Assembly: GCF_024433635.1 (NCBI RefSeq)
Contig: NZ_WNJZ01000011.1
Coordinates: 30,160 to 94,159, forward strand
Source: Ruminococcus sp. zg-924
GTDB lineage: Bacteria; Bacillota; Clostridia; Oscillospirales; Acutalibacteraceae
DNA length: 64,000 nucleotides
Direction: 5' to 3'
Of the stretch, positions 17,001 to 25,688 are shown piece by piece. Position numbers and translations under genes: made by a program. The first letter of the stretch is position 1. Each line of letters begins with the position of its first letter. The notes under the pieces are model-generated. The model was not told the DNA's origin. It saw only the letters and a program-made list of their open reading frames with translations, and ran no database searches.

Positions 17001-17591
17001 CTCAACGTCACTCATCCATTTATCAGGGAAAGGCTGTGAACACAAGAACTCATATATATCAAGTACGGTGGATTTAAGATTATATTCTCCCTTGGCTGTG
17101 CTGAAGCAGTCAGCCATATATCGGAAACCCTCATCCTCACTGTCGTAAAGTCTTTCAATTACATTTTCAACAGCTTGATTTTTTATAACAGCAAGAACGC
17201 TTTCATCGCCTATTTTGTAATCCGACGGAATATCCTCAAGAAGATAGAAATTCTCCTTTATCACATTGCCGCAAAAGCTGTGAATTGTGCTGATATTTGC
17301 TTTCGGCAGCAGCATAAGCTGTCGGCGGTAATATGCCTCGCTCGGAAATTTCTTTGACAGCAGCTCAAGCTGAGCTGATATTCTCTCTCTCATCTCAGCA
17401 GCAGCCGCTTTTGTGTAGGTTACGATAAGCAGCTTATCAATATCTATTTTGTTTTCGGGGTCGGTGATTCTGCTGATAACACGCTCAACAAGCACCGCCG
17501 TCTTTCCGGAGCCTGCCGCTGCTGAAACTATAACTGCGCCACCCTTGGCATATATTGCGTCCTTTTGCGCAGGAGTCCATTCTCTCGCCAT
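14073..17591 (-). CDS. addA: ATP-dependent helicase/nuclease subunit A (AddA)
   Basis: At 1172 aa this is a full-length AddA. The Walker A motif AAAGSGKT (24-31) sits in a UvrD-type helicase. VMVDEYQDANEVQD is motif II, LYVALTRAKEKLFML is motif VI, and a C-terminal RecB-like nuclease has GAVDCAFVENG and IIDYKTDRV. With AddB it forms the Firmicute counterpart of RecBCD: it unwinds and trims double-strand ends up to a Chi site and prepares them for RecA. The gene begins 2 bases after addB, so the two are translated together. Confidence 0.96.
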   Translation of the reverse strand: MAREWTPAQKDAIYAKGGAVIVSAAAGSGKTAVLVERVISRITDPENKIDIDKLLIVTYTKAAAAEMRERISAQLELLSKKFPSEAYYRRQLMLLPKANISTIHSFCGNVIKENFYLLEDIPSDYKIGDESVLAVIKNQAVENVIERLYDSEDEGFRYMADCFSTAKGEYNLKSTVLDIYEFLCSQPFPDKWMSDVEADYSIDSVSQSIWGRAILGEARLAAEFLTDKANECLSLFERYPEIGAGFGEVLESEYKALADEFFCLVKAEDWDGLYKFSSTEHKFSRLSAAKGYAKNPTKIKIANICAMIKKELTNNIPKLFICSSEQYSTATAIVRPAISALFKTVKLFTEEYARLKKEESLADFSDLEHWTVRLLYNNGQITDLARKLSDSYDEVMVDEYQDANEVQDLIFTSVSDNGRKLFVVGDVKQSIYRFRQANPELFLRRKNNYQPYDRELDNYPAKIVLDKNFRSRSGITENVNFIFSKLMSPQAGDMYYLNEDKLVCGATYSEDNTPDCTLDMLFTPNKLEVTAYMAEARLISNRIIQMKQDFKVEENGVKREARYSDFAILLRNNTHALDYLSVLNAGGIPAQCSSSDNFLDTVEISIIISLLKVISNPLQDVPLLNVMTSPIFAFTPTELAKIRAENRREPLYASVSKFAANGDKHCKELCDALKSFRNHSTTCSLSELLEEIYSKTAYLLLVSSTEGGQLKLNNLRLFQQYTADYDESGGSLSSYIRYLDKLIEQSVELKAAKADSEISRVRIMTIHSSKGLEFPVCFVAGISSQKHYDASQLLMHPKLGVGAAVNYIDGPYKLETVQKQAVKMQQDIDEISEELRVLYVALTRAKEKLFMLASFRSGDVKKTLNELYSKLDCENGKIHPYVVRNFSTAAQRLAACAILYGANSNLSDILEQPCKPFDGKTEDFWKTEIYMGNEIAEQFLEIEEKPDNNINISFEEIKRRLSLEYNNNALTKIPVKVSVSDIAHKDDSRTHSFSARPAFLADEKMTAAQKGTAIHTLMQFADYKAFSENPQAEIERLVSKRFITQAQADIVDTQKVLNCLNTPIMQSFLYGDETFREYRFTVKIKAKDIFDDNELSDNDELILQGAVDCAFVENGRLVIIDYKTDRVKNMNELKSKYAEQLRLYSYAMKLSTGFEVSRCVIYSFELNDIIEV

Positions 17592-17593
17592 AA

Positions 17594-20500
17594 TTACGCC
17601 TCCTCGCCGTTATACACAGGTGATTTTGATAAGTCCTTAAGGTTTACGCTGTCCATTCCGTTTTCATAGCCGCAACAGCTTGAATATGGACAATATTTGC
17701 AAGCGTCGTGGTCATACGACTTAACAGGCACAGCGTTGACCTTACCGCCGATTAAAGAGTTAACCATATGTATTATCAACGTGTCTATTTTATCAAAGTA
17801 TACCTTAAGCTCATTTTGCGTAATAACGGTTTTAGTTTTTACATACTTACCGTCTTTTTTCATAGTTTCCACAATATCCCCGCTGTCATCAACAATAACA
17901 CCGTCCATTGCATACGATTTGTCTATTTCATCCTCTCCTTGAGTGTGCGAAACAAGATTTGGTGCCGACGGCATATACAAAACGCCTGCCGGAGTGATTT
18001 TATGCTCAAACCTTTTTTCGCCGTTTTGCGTAATTGCCTTTAAATAAATAAGCATCTGCAGGTTAAGACCGAAGTTTATATCGTTTATCTTGAATTCCTT
18101 TTTTCCCGATTTATAGTCCACAATTCTGATATAGAAATTTCCATCCTTTTCAAGCTTGTCAACCCTGTCCACCTTACCCCTTACACTTACGGCTGTTCCA
18201 TCGTCAAGAGTAATTGTCATAGGCTCAATATCACCGTCATTATTCTTATAGTCGATTTTCAGCTCGCAGCAAAGCGGGTCAAAGCCGCAGGACATAAGCT
18301 CGGATATTATATGGGTTACCAATATTTCAGCGCCCTTTTTAATGCGGCTCAAGCCGTACATAAATCTGCTTGTCTTGTCCTGCTCACCGCCAAGGTAGCT
18401 TTCAAGGTATGCTTTAATTATGGCTTTAATTTCAGTACCGAGGCTTTTTTGCTCAATCATATTATATAGCTCTGCAACAGTGTGTTTGCTCAGCAGAACT
18501 TCCAATATATAGTGAACAAGAGTACCAAATTCGGCGGCGTTAATCTCTGCCTTTTTGCGCTCCTTTATGTTCAAGCCATAAGTGCAAAAATATTGATACG
18601 GACAAAGATAGAACTTCTCAATTTGGGAAGCAGACAGGTTTATATTTTGACCGCCGAACAGCTTTCTCGCAATCGGCTCCGAGTCTATTTCAAGAGGTTC
18701 CTTTTTTAGCATAGAGTCAATTTTTCTGACAACTGCACCCTTGTCGCTGTTTAAAAAATACTCCTTTAATTTTGAAACGGTGCTGCTTTCCTCAGTAAAG
18801 TTTGAAGCCAAAAATTCAAAGGCAGACATCTGACTGCGTATAAGCGAACCGTCGTGCTTTTCTATAATATAATTATTATCACAGTTTGTTATTTTCAGTA
18901 TGCCGATTATCTCACGAATAATTGACGATTCCTTGCGTTCTTCCCCAGATAATGACTGTGTGTAAAAGCTTGCGTAAAGCCTCTCGCTCGGTGCTGAAAC
19001 CGATGTGTAAACATAGAAAAGCTCGTTTGCAGCAAGTTGCCTTACTGAATCATAAAGACCAAGTCCCTGCTCACGCAGAACACAGCGTTCATTGTCTGTA
19101 AAAATTCCTGCTGCTGTCGGAATTTTCGGGAACTCGTCCTGAATACAGCCGAGCATAAACACTACCCGGGGTGAATCCGTTCTGATTCTGTCAGCTGTGC
19201 CTACTGTCACCTCGTCAAGACTCTGCGGAATGTAGGATATATCAGCCGAGCTCATATAAAGCTTGAAAAGATCTGTGTATTCACGCAGGCTTAACATAAC
19301 GTCATCTAAGCCGAAGTATATCCGGTCAAGGCTTTCAATCAGCATATCCCATATTCTGTCAAGCTCCTGCAAGCGCAGGGTATCGTTCTGTGCAATACAG
19401 TCCTTCTCCTCCGCCTTTAAGGCAAGCCTTACGGTTCGGCTTTCAAGCATATAATAAAGCTGACGTGTAATCTCTCCGCCTGATTTATCCTTTATGCTGT
19501 CACGGAATTTAACCAAAGGCTCAATACATTTTTTCCTTGCCGCTTCGATTTTTTCAAGACTTATTTTATCACTTTCCGAAAAGCTGTCCTTAAAGCCTTC
19601 GGGATTCTGGGTAAACGGTGAAAGCCACTTAGAACCGCTTATATTCCAAATATATGTATAGTTTTCAAGCGCAAAAATTTCTTCCTCGGTAAGCGCTGTA
19701 TAACCTGTTTTCAGCATTTTGAAAATATGCTCGGTGGAAAAGCCGCTGCACACTGTATCAAGTATTGAAACAAGATACTGCGCAAGTGATTTTCGCATCA
19801 GAGGCTTAGGATTTTCCATATAATATGAGATACCGTTTTTGTCAAAGGCTCTGCCGATTATTCCCTTATATGGTGAAAGATTTCTTGCGATTACCGCAAT
19901 GTCAGAGTATTTATAGCCCTCCTCTGTAACAAGCCTTTTAATTTCACTTGCAGTATAATCACATTCATCATAAATTGTAATACCACGATATACGGTAACA
20001 CCATCAGATGAGCAATCCTCTGTCACCTCGCTTGATGAATACATATTCTTCTCAAGCATAGCTATCGCAGTATTATTAAAGCGGTAGTTGCGTGTAAGTT
20101 CAACCGGAGTCATAACGGAAACGCCGTTTTTTTTGGCAAGCTCAGTTATCGACTTTTTTGTTTCCTTTGTTATTCTGAAAGTGTCGCTGTCGCTGTCAAA
20201 ATCAAATTTACTGCCGCACAGGGTCAGCAGCATTTCTTTTGCTCCACACATCAACACCTCAATTATCATTAGCTCCTGCCTTGTAAAGCCGCTGAAGCCG
20301 TCAAGAGCTATTATTAAATCGGCAAAAATATTATTTTCCAAAAGCTTATTGTAAATAAGAGTGAGGGTATCAAGAGGGTCAGAATATGCCTGATTTAAAA
20401 GCGCATTGTAGGTTGAAGAAATAAGTGCAACATCACTGAGCTTTTTACTCAGAGTTTCGTTTCCTGCCTTTGCACCAAAGCCTGACATTATATTGCTTGT

Positions 20501-20896
20501 TAAGGCACAGCTTTTCATCTCATTTACTGTGTTGAGTATTACCGGAATAAAGTCGGCTCTCCCAATCTGATTATGGTAAAGCGAGAGATTGTCGCCACAT
20601 TCCTTAAGAGCAAGCGACATAAAGATGTTTTTCATTCCGTCGTCTATCGGCTTTTGCGGAAAATCTCCGCTTTTCCTGAAAACAGCGTCTGCAATTCTTT
20701 TAAAGCTTAATACGCTTATTCTGCGTGCAAGCCGTGGACCTATTCTGTCAACTATTTTTTTCTCGCTTGCAAAACTGTGCTGCTCAGGAACTAAAAGAAT
20801 AAGGCTATCCTCTCCGTCCTGCGCTAACCTACACAAATGATTTATAATATAATCGGTTTTGCCTGTTCCGCTTCTTCCGAATATAAGCCTTAACAT
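17594..20896 (-). CDS. addB: ATP-dependent helicase/nuclease subunit B (AddB)
   Basis: The 1100-aa protein begins with a Walker A motif GRSGTGKT (7-14) and has an otherwise degenerate helicase core, as AddB does. The C-terminal nuclease has RIVDYKSGKK. Cysteines in FYLCPYQYFC and in CKYCPYSSCC near the end match the four-cysteine site that holds a 4Fe-4S cluster around the nuclease domain. AddB pairs with AddA and recognises Chi in known systems. It is the first gene of addB-addA-ade and is transcribed divergently from trkA. AAGGTGATGG lies before the ATG. Confidence 0.95.
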   Translation of the reverse strand: MLRLIFGRSGTGKTDYIINHLCRLAQDGEDSLILLVPEQHSFASEKKIVDRIGPRLARRISVLSFKRIADAVFRKSGDFPQKPIDDGMKNIFMSLALKECGDNLSLYHNQIGRADFIPVILNTVNEMKSCALTSNIMSGFGAKAGNETLSKKLSDVALISSTYNALLNQAYSDPLDTLTLIYNKLLENNIFADLIIALDGFSGFTRQELMIIEVLMCGAKEMLLTLCGSKFDFDSDSDTFRITKETKKSITELAKKNGVSVMTPVELTRNYRFNNTAIAMLEKNMYSSSEVTEDCSSDGVTVYRGITIYDECDYTASEIKRLVTEEGYKYSDIAVIARNLSPYKGIIGRAFDKNGISYYMENPKPLMRKSLAQYLVSILDTVCSGFSTEHIFKMLKTGYTALTEEEIFALENYTYIWNISGSKWLSPFTQNPEGFKDSFSESDKISLEKIEAARKKCIEPLVKFRDSIKDKSGGEITRQLYYMLESRTVRLALKAEEKDCIAQNDTLRLQELDRIWDMLIESLDRIYFGLDDVMLSLREYTDLFKLYMSSADISYIPQSLDEVTVGTADRIRTDSPRVVFMLGCIQDEFPKIPTAAGIFTDNERCVLREQGLGLYDSVRQLAANELFYVYTSVSAPSERLYASFYTQSLSGEERKESSIIREIIGILKITNCDNNYIIEKHDGSLIRSQMSAFEFLASNFTEESSTVSKLKEYFLNSDKGAVVRKIDSMLKKEPLEIDSEPIARKLFGGQNINLSASQIEKFYLCPYQYFCTYGLNIKERKKAEINAAEFGTLVHYILEVLLSKHTVAELYNMIEQKSLGTEIKAIIKAYLESYLGGEQDKTSRFMYGLSRIKKGAEILVTHIISELMSCGFDPLCCELKIDYKNNDGDIEPMTITLDDGTAVSVRGKVDRVDKLEKDGNFYIRIVDYKSGKKEFKINDINFGLNLQMLIYLKAITQNGEKRFEHKITPAGVLYMPSAPNLVSHTQGEDEIDKSYAMDGVIVDDSGDIVETMKKDGKYVKTKTVITQNELKVYFDKIDTLIIHMVNSLIGGKVNAVPVKSYDHDACKYCPYSSCCGYENGMDSVNLKDLSKSPVYNGEEA

Positions 20897-21032
20897 TCCA
20901 TCACCTTATCAATAAAAAAATACATTTTTCTTGATATATTTTATCACATATGATTCTTACCTGCAAGCAAATGACAGCGAAAGATACAAAGAAGCAGGCG
21001 GTGTTTCTGATTATGGACTGCTTTATGCTGTT

Positions 21033-21047
21033 TTGTAAATTTTACAA
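21033..21047. promoter_or_regulatory. 15-bp palindrome upstream of the trkA promoter
   Basis: TTGTAAA-T-TTTACAA is a perfect palindrome 20 bases upstream of the trkA -35 element, so it could be an activator or repressor site. No regulator is identified. Confidence 0.4.
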
Positions 21048-21066
21048 CATATAAGTCTATAATTTC

Positions 21067-21095
21067 TTGATTTTTTTGCCAATACATAGTATGAT
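21067..21095 (+). promoter_or_regulatory. Sigma-A promoter of trkA-trkH
   Basis: TTGATT (21067-21072) and TATGAT (21090-21095) are separated by 17 bases, 68 bases before the GTG start of trkA. Confidence 0.7.
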
Positions 21096-21163
21096 AGTGA
21101 TATTGTTCTTAGTCTGTTTTCCGACAGACAATAAATACTTTATTTCGGTTGTGAGGGATAAAA

Positions 21164-22522
21164 GTGAAAATAATTATAGTCGGATGCGGTAAAATCGGTT
21201 CAACTATCGCCCGTGAATTAAATGACGAGGGACATCATATTGTTGTAATTGACAATAATCCGCATGCCGTTGAAAATCTTACAAGCTCAATAGACCTTAT
21301 GGGAATAGAGGGCAACGGTGCTTCGTATGAAACACTTCAAGAAGCAGAAATAGAAAGCACAGATTTGATTATTGCAGTAACAGGCGCAGACGAACTGAAC
21401 ATTTACTGCTGTCTGCTTGCAAGAAGTGCCGGAGTAAAGCACACAATTGCCAGAGTGAGAAATCCCGAATACACAAATGATTTGCCGAGGGTAAAGGATA
21501 TTCTTGGTCTTTCACTGTCAATTAATCCGGAACTGAACTGTGCAAGAGAAATTGACAGACTTCTTAAATTTCCCGGCGCTATTGAGATTGACACATTTGC
21601 AAAAGGTGTTGTAGAGCTTATAAAAATCAATGTTCCGGAAAATTCTTTTTTGTCGAATGTTGAGGTTAAATCTACTGCTGACTTTTTCAAGGGCAAAGTA
21701 AGAATCTGCACCGTTGAAAGAGACGGCGAGACCTTTATTCCAAACGGCGACTTTGTTATATACCCGAATGATAAAATTTCACTGCTTGCATCATCTTCCG
21801 ACGCAAACAAAATTCTTAAAAAGCTTGGGCTTATAACCTCACGCAGCCGCAGCGTTGTTATATTAGGCGGCAGTAAAACTGCCTTTTATCTTGCCGACTT
21901 TTTAATTAAAGCAGGCGTTGACGTAAAGATTATCGAAAAAAACAAGCAGCGCTGTGAAACACTTGCCGAAATGCTGCACGACGCAGAAATAATCAACGGC
22001 AACTGTATGGACTTGGAGCTTATGGCGGCTGAGGGCGTTGAAAACGCAACGGGAATTGTTGCGCTAATGAACAATGACGAAGAGAACATTCTTATCTCAA
22101 TTTATTTAAGAAAAATATCGAATGCCAAAATTATTACAAAAATTAACAACGAGTCCTTCAGCTCAATTGTTGACAGCTTAAAGCTTGACTCGATAATAAA
22201 TCCTAAGCACTTAGCCGGCGAACAGATTGCAAAATACGTTCGCTCAATGCAGAACTCACTCGGCAGCAGCGTTGAAACCCTGTATAACATCTCTGAAAAT
22301 AATGACGTTGAGGCGCTTGAATTCAGAGTTAAAGAGGAATCGAAGGTTACGGGTATTCCACTTAAGGATTTGCGCTTAAAAGACGATTTGCAGATTGCCT
22401 GCATTAACAGAAGCGGCAAAATCATCAGGCCGTCAGGTCTTGATACTATTGAGCTTCACGATACGGTAATTGTTGTGACAAAGCACAAGGGCTTGTCACA
22501 GCTTAATGATATTCTTAAATAA
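21164..22522 (+). CDS. trkA: Potassium uptake regulatory subunit TrkA
   Basis: The 452-aa protein contains two tandem RCK units, each an NAD-binding RCK_N fold plus an RCK_C domain. The first starts with IIIVGCGKIGSTIA (3-16) and the second with VVILGGSKTAFYLADFL (about 230). This two-RCK layout is typical of TrkA. It is a peripheral cytoplasmic gating subunit that binds nucleotides and controls the TrkH channel encoded 25 bases downstream. The start is GTG at 21164, following GAGGG. No riboswitch was seen in the leader. Confidence 0.94.
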   Translation: MKIIIVGCGKIGSTIARELNDEGHHIVVIDNNPHAVENLTSSIDLMGIEGNGASYETLQEAEIESTDLIIAVTGADELNIYCCLLARSAGVKHTIARVRNPEYTNDLPRVKDILGLSLSINPELNCAREIDRLLKFPGAIEIDTFAKGVVELIKINVPENSFLSNVEVKSTADFFKGKVRICTVERDGETFIPNGDFVIYPNDKISLLASSSDANKILKKLGLITSRSRSVVILGGSKTAFYLADFLIKAGVDVKIIEKNKQRCETLAEMLHDAEIINGNCMDLELMAAEGVENATGIVALMNNDEENILISIYLRKISNAKIITKINNESFSSIVDSLKLDSIINPKHLAGEQIAKYVRSMQNSLGSSVETLYNISENNDVEALEFRVKEESKVTGIPLKDLRLKDDLQIACINRSGKIIRPSGLDTIELHDTVIVVTKHKGLSQLNDILK

Positions 22523-22547
22523 TTAAACGAGGGTAGTAATAAAGTAT

Positions 22548-23996
22548 ATGAATAAGCGTATAGTTTTATATATTTTAGGTTGGATTTTGATAGTCGAGGG
22601 TGCGGCTATGCAGCTGCCTGCCCTTGTCGGTTTGATTTACAGTGAGAAGAACGGATTATATTTTTTAGTAATTGGTCTTGCTCTTGCTCTAATCGGCTTT
22701 CTGTTTGTTTTTAAAAAGCCGAAAAAAATGACTATGTATCAAAAAGAAGGGTTTATATCAACCGCTTTATCGTGGCTTGTTTTATCCTTCGCCGGCTCTC
22801 TGCCGTATTTTTTAAGCGGCGAAATTCCACACTATGAGGACGCCTTTTTTGAAACGGTGTCCGGATTTACAACAACAGGAGCATCGGCGCTGACCCAGGT
22901 TGAAAACCTCAGTCATTGTATGAACTTCTGGCGGTGCTTTTCCGTTTGGCTTGGCGGTATGGGCGTTTTGGTGTTTTTGCTGGCTATCATACCAAAGGTT
23001 GGCGGTCAGCAGAATATGTACCTTATGAAAGCTGAAAGCCCCGGTCCGATTTTCGGCAAGGTAACGCCGAAAATAAGAGATTACGCCGCAATACTCTATT
23101 CAGTATATTTGGGTCTTACAGTGCTTGAGTTCATTTTGCTCATCTGCGGCGGTATGGAAATATTTGATGCAATCAACACAAGCCTTTCAAACGCAGGAAC
23201 GGGCGGATTTGGTATACGCAACGCAGGAATTGCAGCATATGACAGCTATTATTTACAGGGCGTTATCGCAGTATTTATGATGCTGTTCGGTCTTAACTTC
23301 TCGTTTTATCTGCTTATTTTGGCACGCAAATTTAAGCAGTCGCTGCATATTACCGAGGTTTGGGTTTATCTCGGCATAATTGCTCTTTCAACTGTTGCTA
23401 TTACCATTAATATCAGCAGTCAATATCCGTCGCTGTTCGATTCATTCCACCAGAGCTTCTTCTATGTTTCTTCGATTATTACAACAACAGGTTTTTCAAT
23501 TGGCGACGTTAACCAATGGCCCGAATTCAGCAAGGCTATTATTCTTATCCTTACATTCTTAGGTGCTTGTGCAGGAAGCACAGGCGGCGGCTTTAAGATT
23601 TCAAGAGTAATTATTCTGTTCAAGGAGGTCAAAAAGGAGCTTGCGTTGATTGTTCACCCTCACACTGTTCGTGCGGTTAAAATGGACGGCAAAAAGCTTT
23701 CGCACGAAACACTGAGAAGCGTGTTCGTTTTCTTTGTAATTTATGTTATGCTGTTCTTTACAACATTCCTTATAATCTCACTTGATAATTTCGACTTTGT
23801 GACAAACTTTACTTCCGTGGCTGCTACAATTAACAACACAGGACCGGGCTTCTCGCTTGTAGGCCCAACCGGCAACTACTCGGCTTTCTCTCCGCTTTCA
23901 AAGTACGTTTTCTCGTTTACAATGATTGCAGGCAGACTTGAGCTTTTCCCGATTATTCTGCTGTTCTTTCCGGCTGCTTGGAAGAAGAATGGGTAA
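22548..23996 (+). CDS. trkH: Potassium transporter TrkH
   Basis: This 482-aa integral membrane protein has the four pore-loop repeats of the TrkH/KtrB family. Selectivity-filter glycines sit in ETVSGFTTTGAS, SNAGTGGFGI, SSIITTTGFSIGD and AATINNTGPGFS. It forms the K+-conducting pore and works with the TrkA protein encoded just upstream. A GGCAGSTGGGFKISR block in the middle is also conserved in the family. The ribosome binding site is weak (GAGGGTAG about 15 bases upstream), so it may depend on coupling to trkA translation. A hairpin terminator follows. Confidence 0.94.
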   Translation: MNKRIVLYILGWILIVEGAAMQLPALVGLIYSEKNGLYFLVIGLALALIGFLFVFKKPKKMTMYQKEGFISTALSWLVLSFAGSLPYFLSGEIPHYEDAFFETVSGFTTTGASALTQVENLSHCMNFWRCFSVWLGGMGVLVFLLAIIPKVGGQQNMYLMKAESPGPIFGKVTPKIRDYAAILYSVYLGLTVLEFILLICGGMEIFDAINTSLSNAGTGGFGIRNAGIAAYDSYYLQGVIAVFMMLFGLNFSFYLLILARKFKQSLHITEVWVYLGIIALSTVAITINISSQYPSLFDSFHQSFFYVSSIITTTGFSIGDVNQWPEFSKAIILILTFLGACAGSTGGGFKISRVIILFKEVKKELALIVHPHTVRAVKMDGKKLSHETLRSVFVFFVIYVMLFFTTFLIISLDNFDFVTNFTSVAATINNTGPGFSLVGPTGNYSAFSPLSKYVFSFTMIAGRLELFPIILLFFPAAWKKNG

Positions 23997-24073
23997 ATGC
24001 ACAGCTGTTTATAGCTTTTAGGCTTTATCGAGAAAGCGTTAAAGCAAACGTTTTATTTATCTAAACAATTGCA

Positions 24074-24120
24074 TCCCACTTCTCTACTGCGCAGTAAGCA
24101 GACAGTGAAGTGGGACTTTT
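24074..24120. terminator. Terminator between convergent trkH and spoIIR
   Basis: A 9-bp stem pairs 24074-24082 with 24107-24115 and is followed on the plus strand by CTTTT. It lies about 80 bases after trkH and 23 bases beyond the 3' end of spoIIR on the other strand. Confidence 0.65.
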
Positions 24121-24142
24121 GCATAATGTGTGATTTAGCTTT

Positions 24143-24745
24143 CTAAAACAAGGATTTTATATAATCAAACACCTCAACAACCTTGAACTGAAACTCGTAC
24201 TCCTGTTCGTTATTCAATATATTCTCGTCGTCAGCGCTGAAAACCTCCTGTTCCTCTACTGCGCCGCTTAAGCATATCGGCGGAAACAGTACGCACCACC
24301 AATTTCTGCCTTCGCCCTTACCTATTGTAATTCTCAAGGCGTCATAAAAACCTGCCGGCATTGTACTGCTGCCGTAAGTTCTTGTGTTGAAGTACATATT
24401 TATAACTTCACAGTGAGCCTTATAGCCACTGCCCATTCTCTGAAACTCGGTGTTGCAGAATTTTTCAATATCCCCGATTTTGCTTTGAGCGCAGAATATT
24501 GCGTCGTTCTTTGATAGGGGCTGTCCCAAAAGCTCCTGCGAATTTTCAAGCAGTCTGTCACGCAGTTTTAGCTTTAGCTGCTGGTCAGCTTCGCTGTCGG
24601 AATTAGCGAGAATATGAAGTCTGAGTACCTTGTCAGATATTTCACTGCACTGAGCCGAAAACTGAACGCAGCTTGACAACAGGCAAAATACAAACAGCGT
24701 TATCACCACCTTTGAAAAAAAATGTGAAGTAAAAAATTTTCTCAT
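24143..24745 (-). CDS. spoIIR: Stage II sporulation protein R
   Basis: The 200-aa protein has an N-terminal signal/anchor (about 12-30) and the signature LRLHILANSDSEADQQLKLK of SpoIIR. In sporulating Firmicutes it is made in the forespore under sigma-F, crosses into the intermembrane space and triggers SpoIIGA to process pro-sigma-E in the mother cell. Its presence is the best evidence that this organism forms spores. The ribosome binding site AAAGGG lies in the 3' arm of the terminator hairpin following ispE, an odd arrangement described separately. I could not identify a sigma-F promoter by eye. Confidence 0.93.
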   Translation of the reverse strand: MRKFFTSHFFSKVVITLFVFCLLSSCVQFSAQCSEISDKVLRLHILANSDSEADQQLKLKLRDRLLENSQELLGQPLSKNDAIFCAQSKIGDIEKFCNTEFQRMGSGYKAHCEVINMYFNTRTYGSSTMPAGFYDALRITIGKGEGRNWWCVLFPPICLSGAVEEQEVFSADDENILNNEQEYEFQFKVVEVFDYIKSLF

Positions 24746-24791
24746 AAAAAATCTGCCCTTTCAAGAATATTCATCTTGATTATGGGCAGAT
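24745..24791 (-). terminator. ispE terminator that also masks the spoIIR ribosome binding site
   Basis: On the minus strand an 8-bp stem (24784-24791 with 24751-24758), with an inner 5-bp stem (24774-24778 with 24762-24766), is followed by a T-run at 24750-24745. The T-run ends in the ATG of spoIIR (24745), and the GGG of the spoIIR ribosome binding site is in the 3' arm. It is therefore both a terminator and a potential translation block. Confidence 0.8.
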
Positions 24792-24800
24792 AATTTTTTA

Positions 24801-25676
24801 TTATTCACATATTATTTTACAGCCTTCCTTTGTGGGAACAGCTGTGTAAACCATATCAAAGCTTTCCGCAAGCTTTGATTTACACATTTCAAGAGGAAGC
24901 TTATCGCTCGGATTAAAAATTCCGTAAACAGTCGGACCGCTGCCGCTCATCATAGCGCCCATTGCGCCGTAGAGAAGCATTGTATCCTTAATTTTCTTAA
25001 CAGGCTTAAGGTTTAAAACCTCCTCAAACTTATTATAGAGGTTCGAGCTTATTGTGTAAAGACTGCCTGTTTTTAAACCGTTAACCACATTTGCTGTGTT
25101 TAGCCTTTCCTCGTCAAACCCAAATTCATCACACAGCTTATATGCAACAGGAGTTGAAACATTTATGTCAGGCTTGCAAATCAAGATGTTGCACTGCGGC
25201 ATATCGTCGAGCTTTTCAAGTTCTGTGCCGGTTCCCGTTGCCTTGCATGTACCGCCTAAAATACAAAACGGAACGTCAGCGCCAACCTGCTTACTCATTT
25301 CGCAAAGCTGTTCAGTTGAAAACGGAGAATCACTAAGCTTATTCAGCGCAACAAAAACTGCCGCTGCATCCGTGCTTCCTCCTGCAATCCCAGCCTGCGA
25401 CGGAATGTGCTTTTTAATGTCGATTTTAACAGCCTTTTCTATTCCGGACTCTCTCAGAAAAATCTGAGCCGCCTTATATGCAGTATTATGCTCGTCTGTG
25501 GGAATATCGTCCTTATCAACAGTCAGCGTTATACCTCTGCCTTCAAGAAACTCAACATAAATATCATCAGCAAGCGACACAGACTGCATAACCATATCTA
25601 CGCTGTGGTAGCCGCTTTCAAGCTTTCCTGTTATGTTGAGGGTCAAGTTAATTTTTGCGTTACCCTGTACGAGCAT
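24801..25676 (-). CDS. ispE: 4-diphosphocytidyl-2-C-methyl-D-erythritol kinase
   Basis: This 291-aa GHMP kinase has the N-terminal AKINLTLNITGK block, the ATP-binding loop PSQAGIAGGSTDAA (about 91-104) and the C-terminal MSGSGPTVYG motif. It phosphorylates CDP-methylerythritol in the MEP route to isoprenoids, so the organism uses MEP rather than mevalonate. The start has AGGTGAT close upstream. It lies 12 bases after the aminotransferase gene and ends just before a strong terminator. Confidence 0.95.
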   Translation of the reverse strand: MLVQGNAKINLTLNITGKLESGYHSVDMVMQSVSLADDIYVEFLEGRGITLTVDKDDIPTDEHNTAYKAAQIFLRESGIEKAVKIDIKKHIPSQAGIAGGSTDAAAVFVALNKLSDSPFSTEQLCEMSKQVGADVPFCILGGTCKATGTGTELEKLDDMPQCNILICKPDINVSTPVAYKLCDEFGFDEERLNTANVVNGLKTGSLYTISSNLYNKFEEVLNLKPVKKIKDTMLLYGAMGAMMSGSGPTVYGIFNPSDKLPLEMCKSKLAESFDMVYTAVPTKEGCKIICE

Positions 25677-25688
25677 ATTATCACCTGC

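Noticed and set aside
20897..21163. ydaO (c-di-AMP) riboswitch upstream of trkA
   Set aside because: Promoter lies about 68 bases before the start and none of the conserved ydaO blocks are present.
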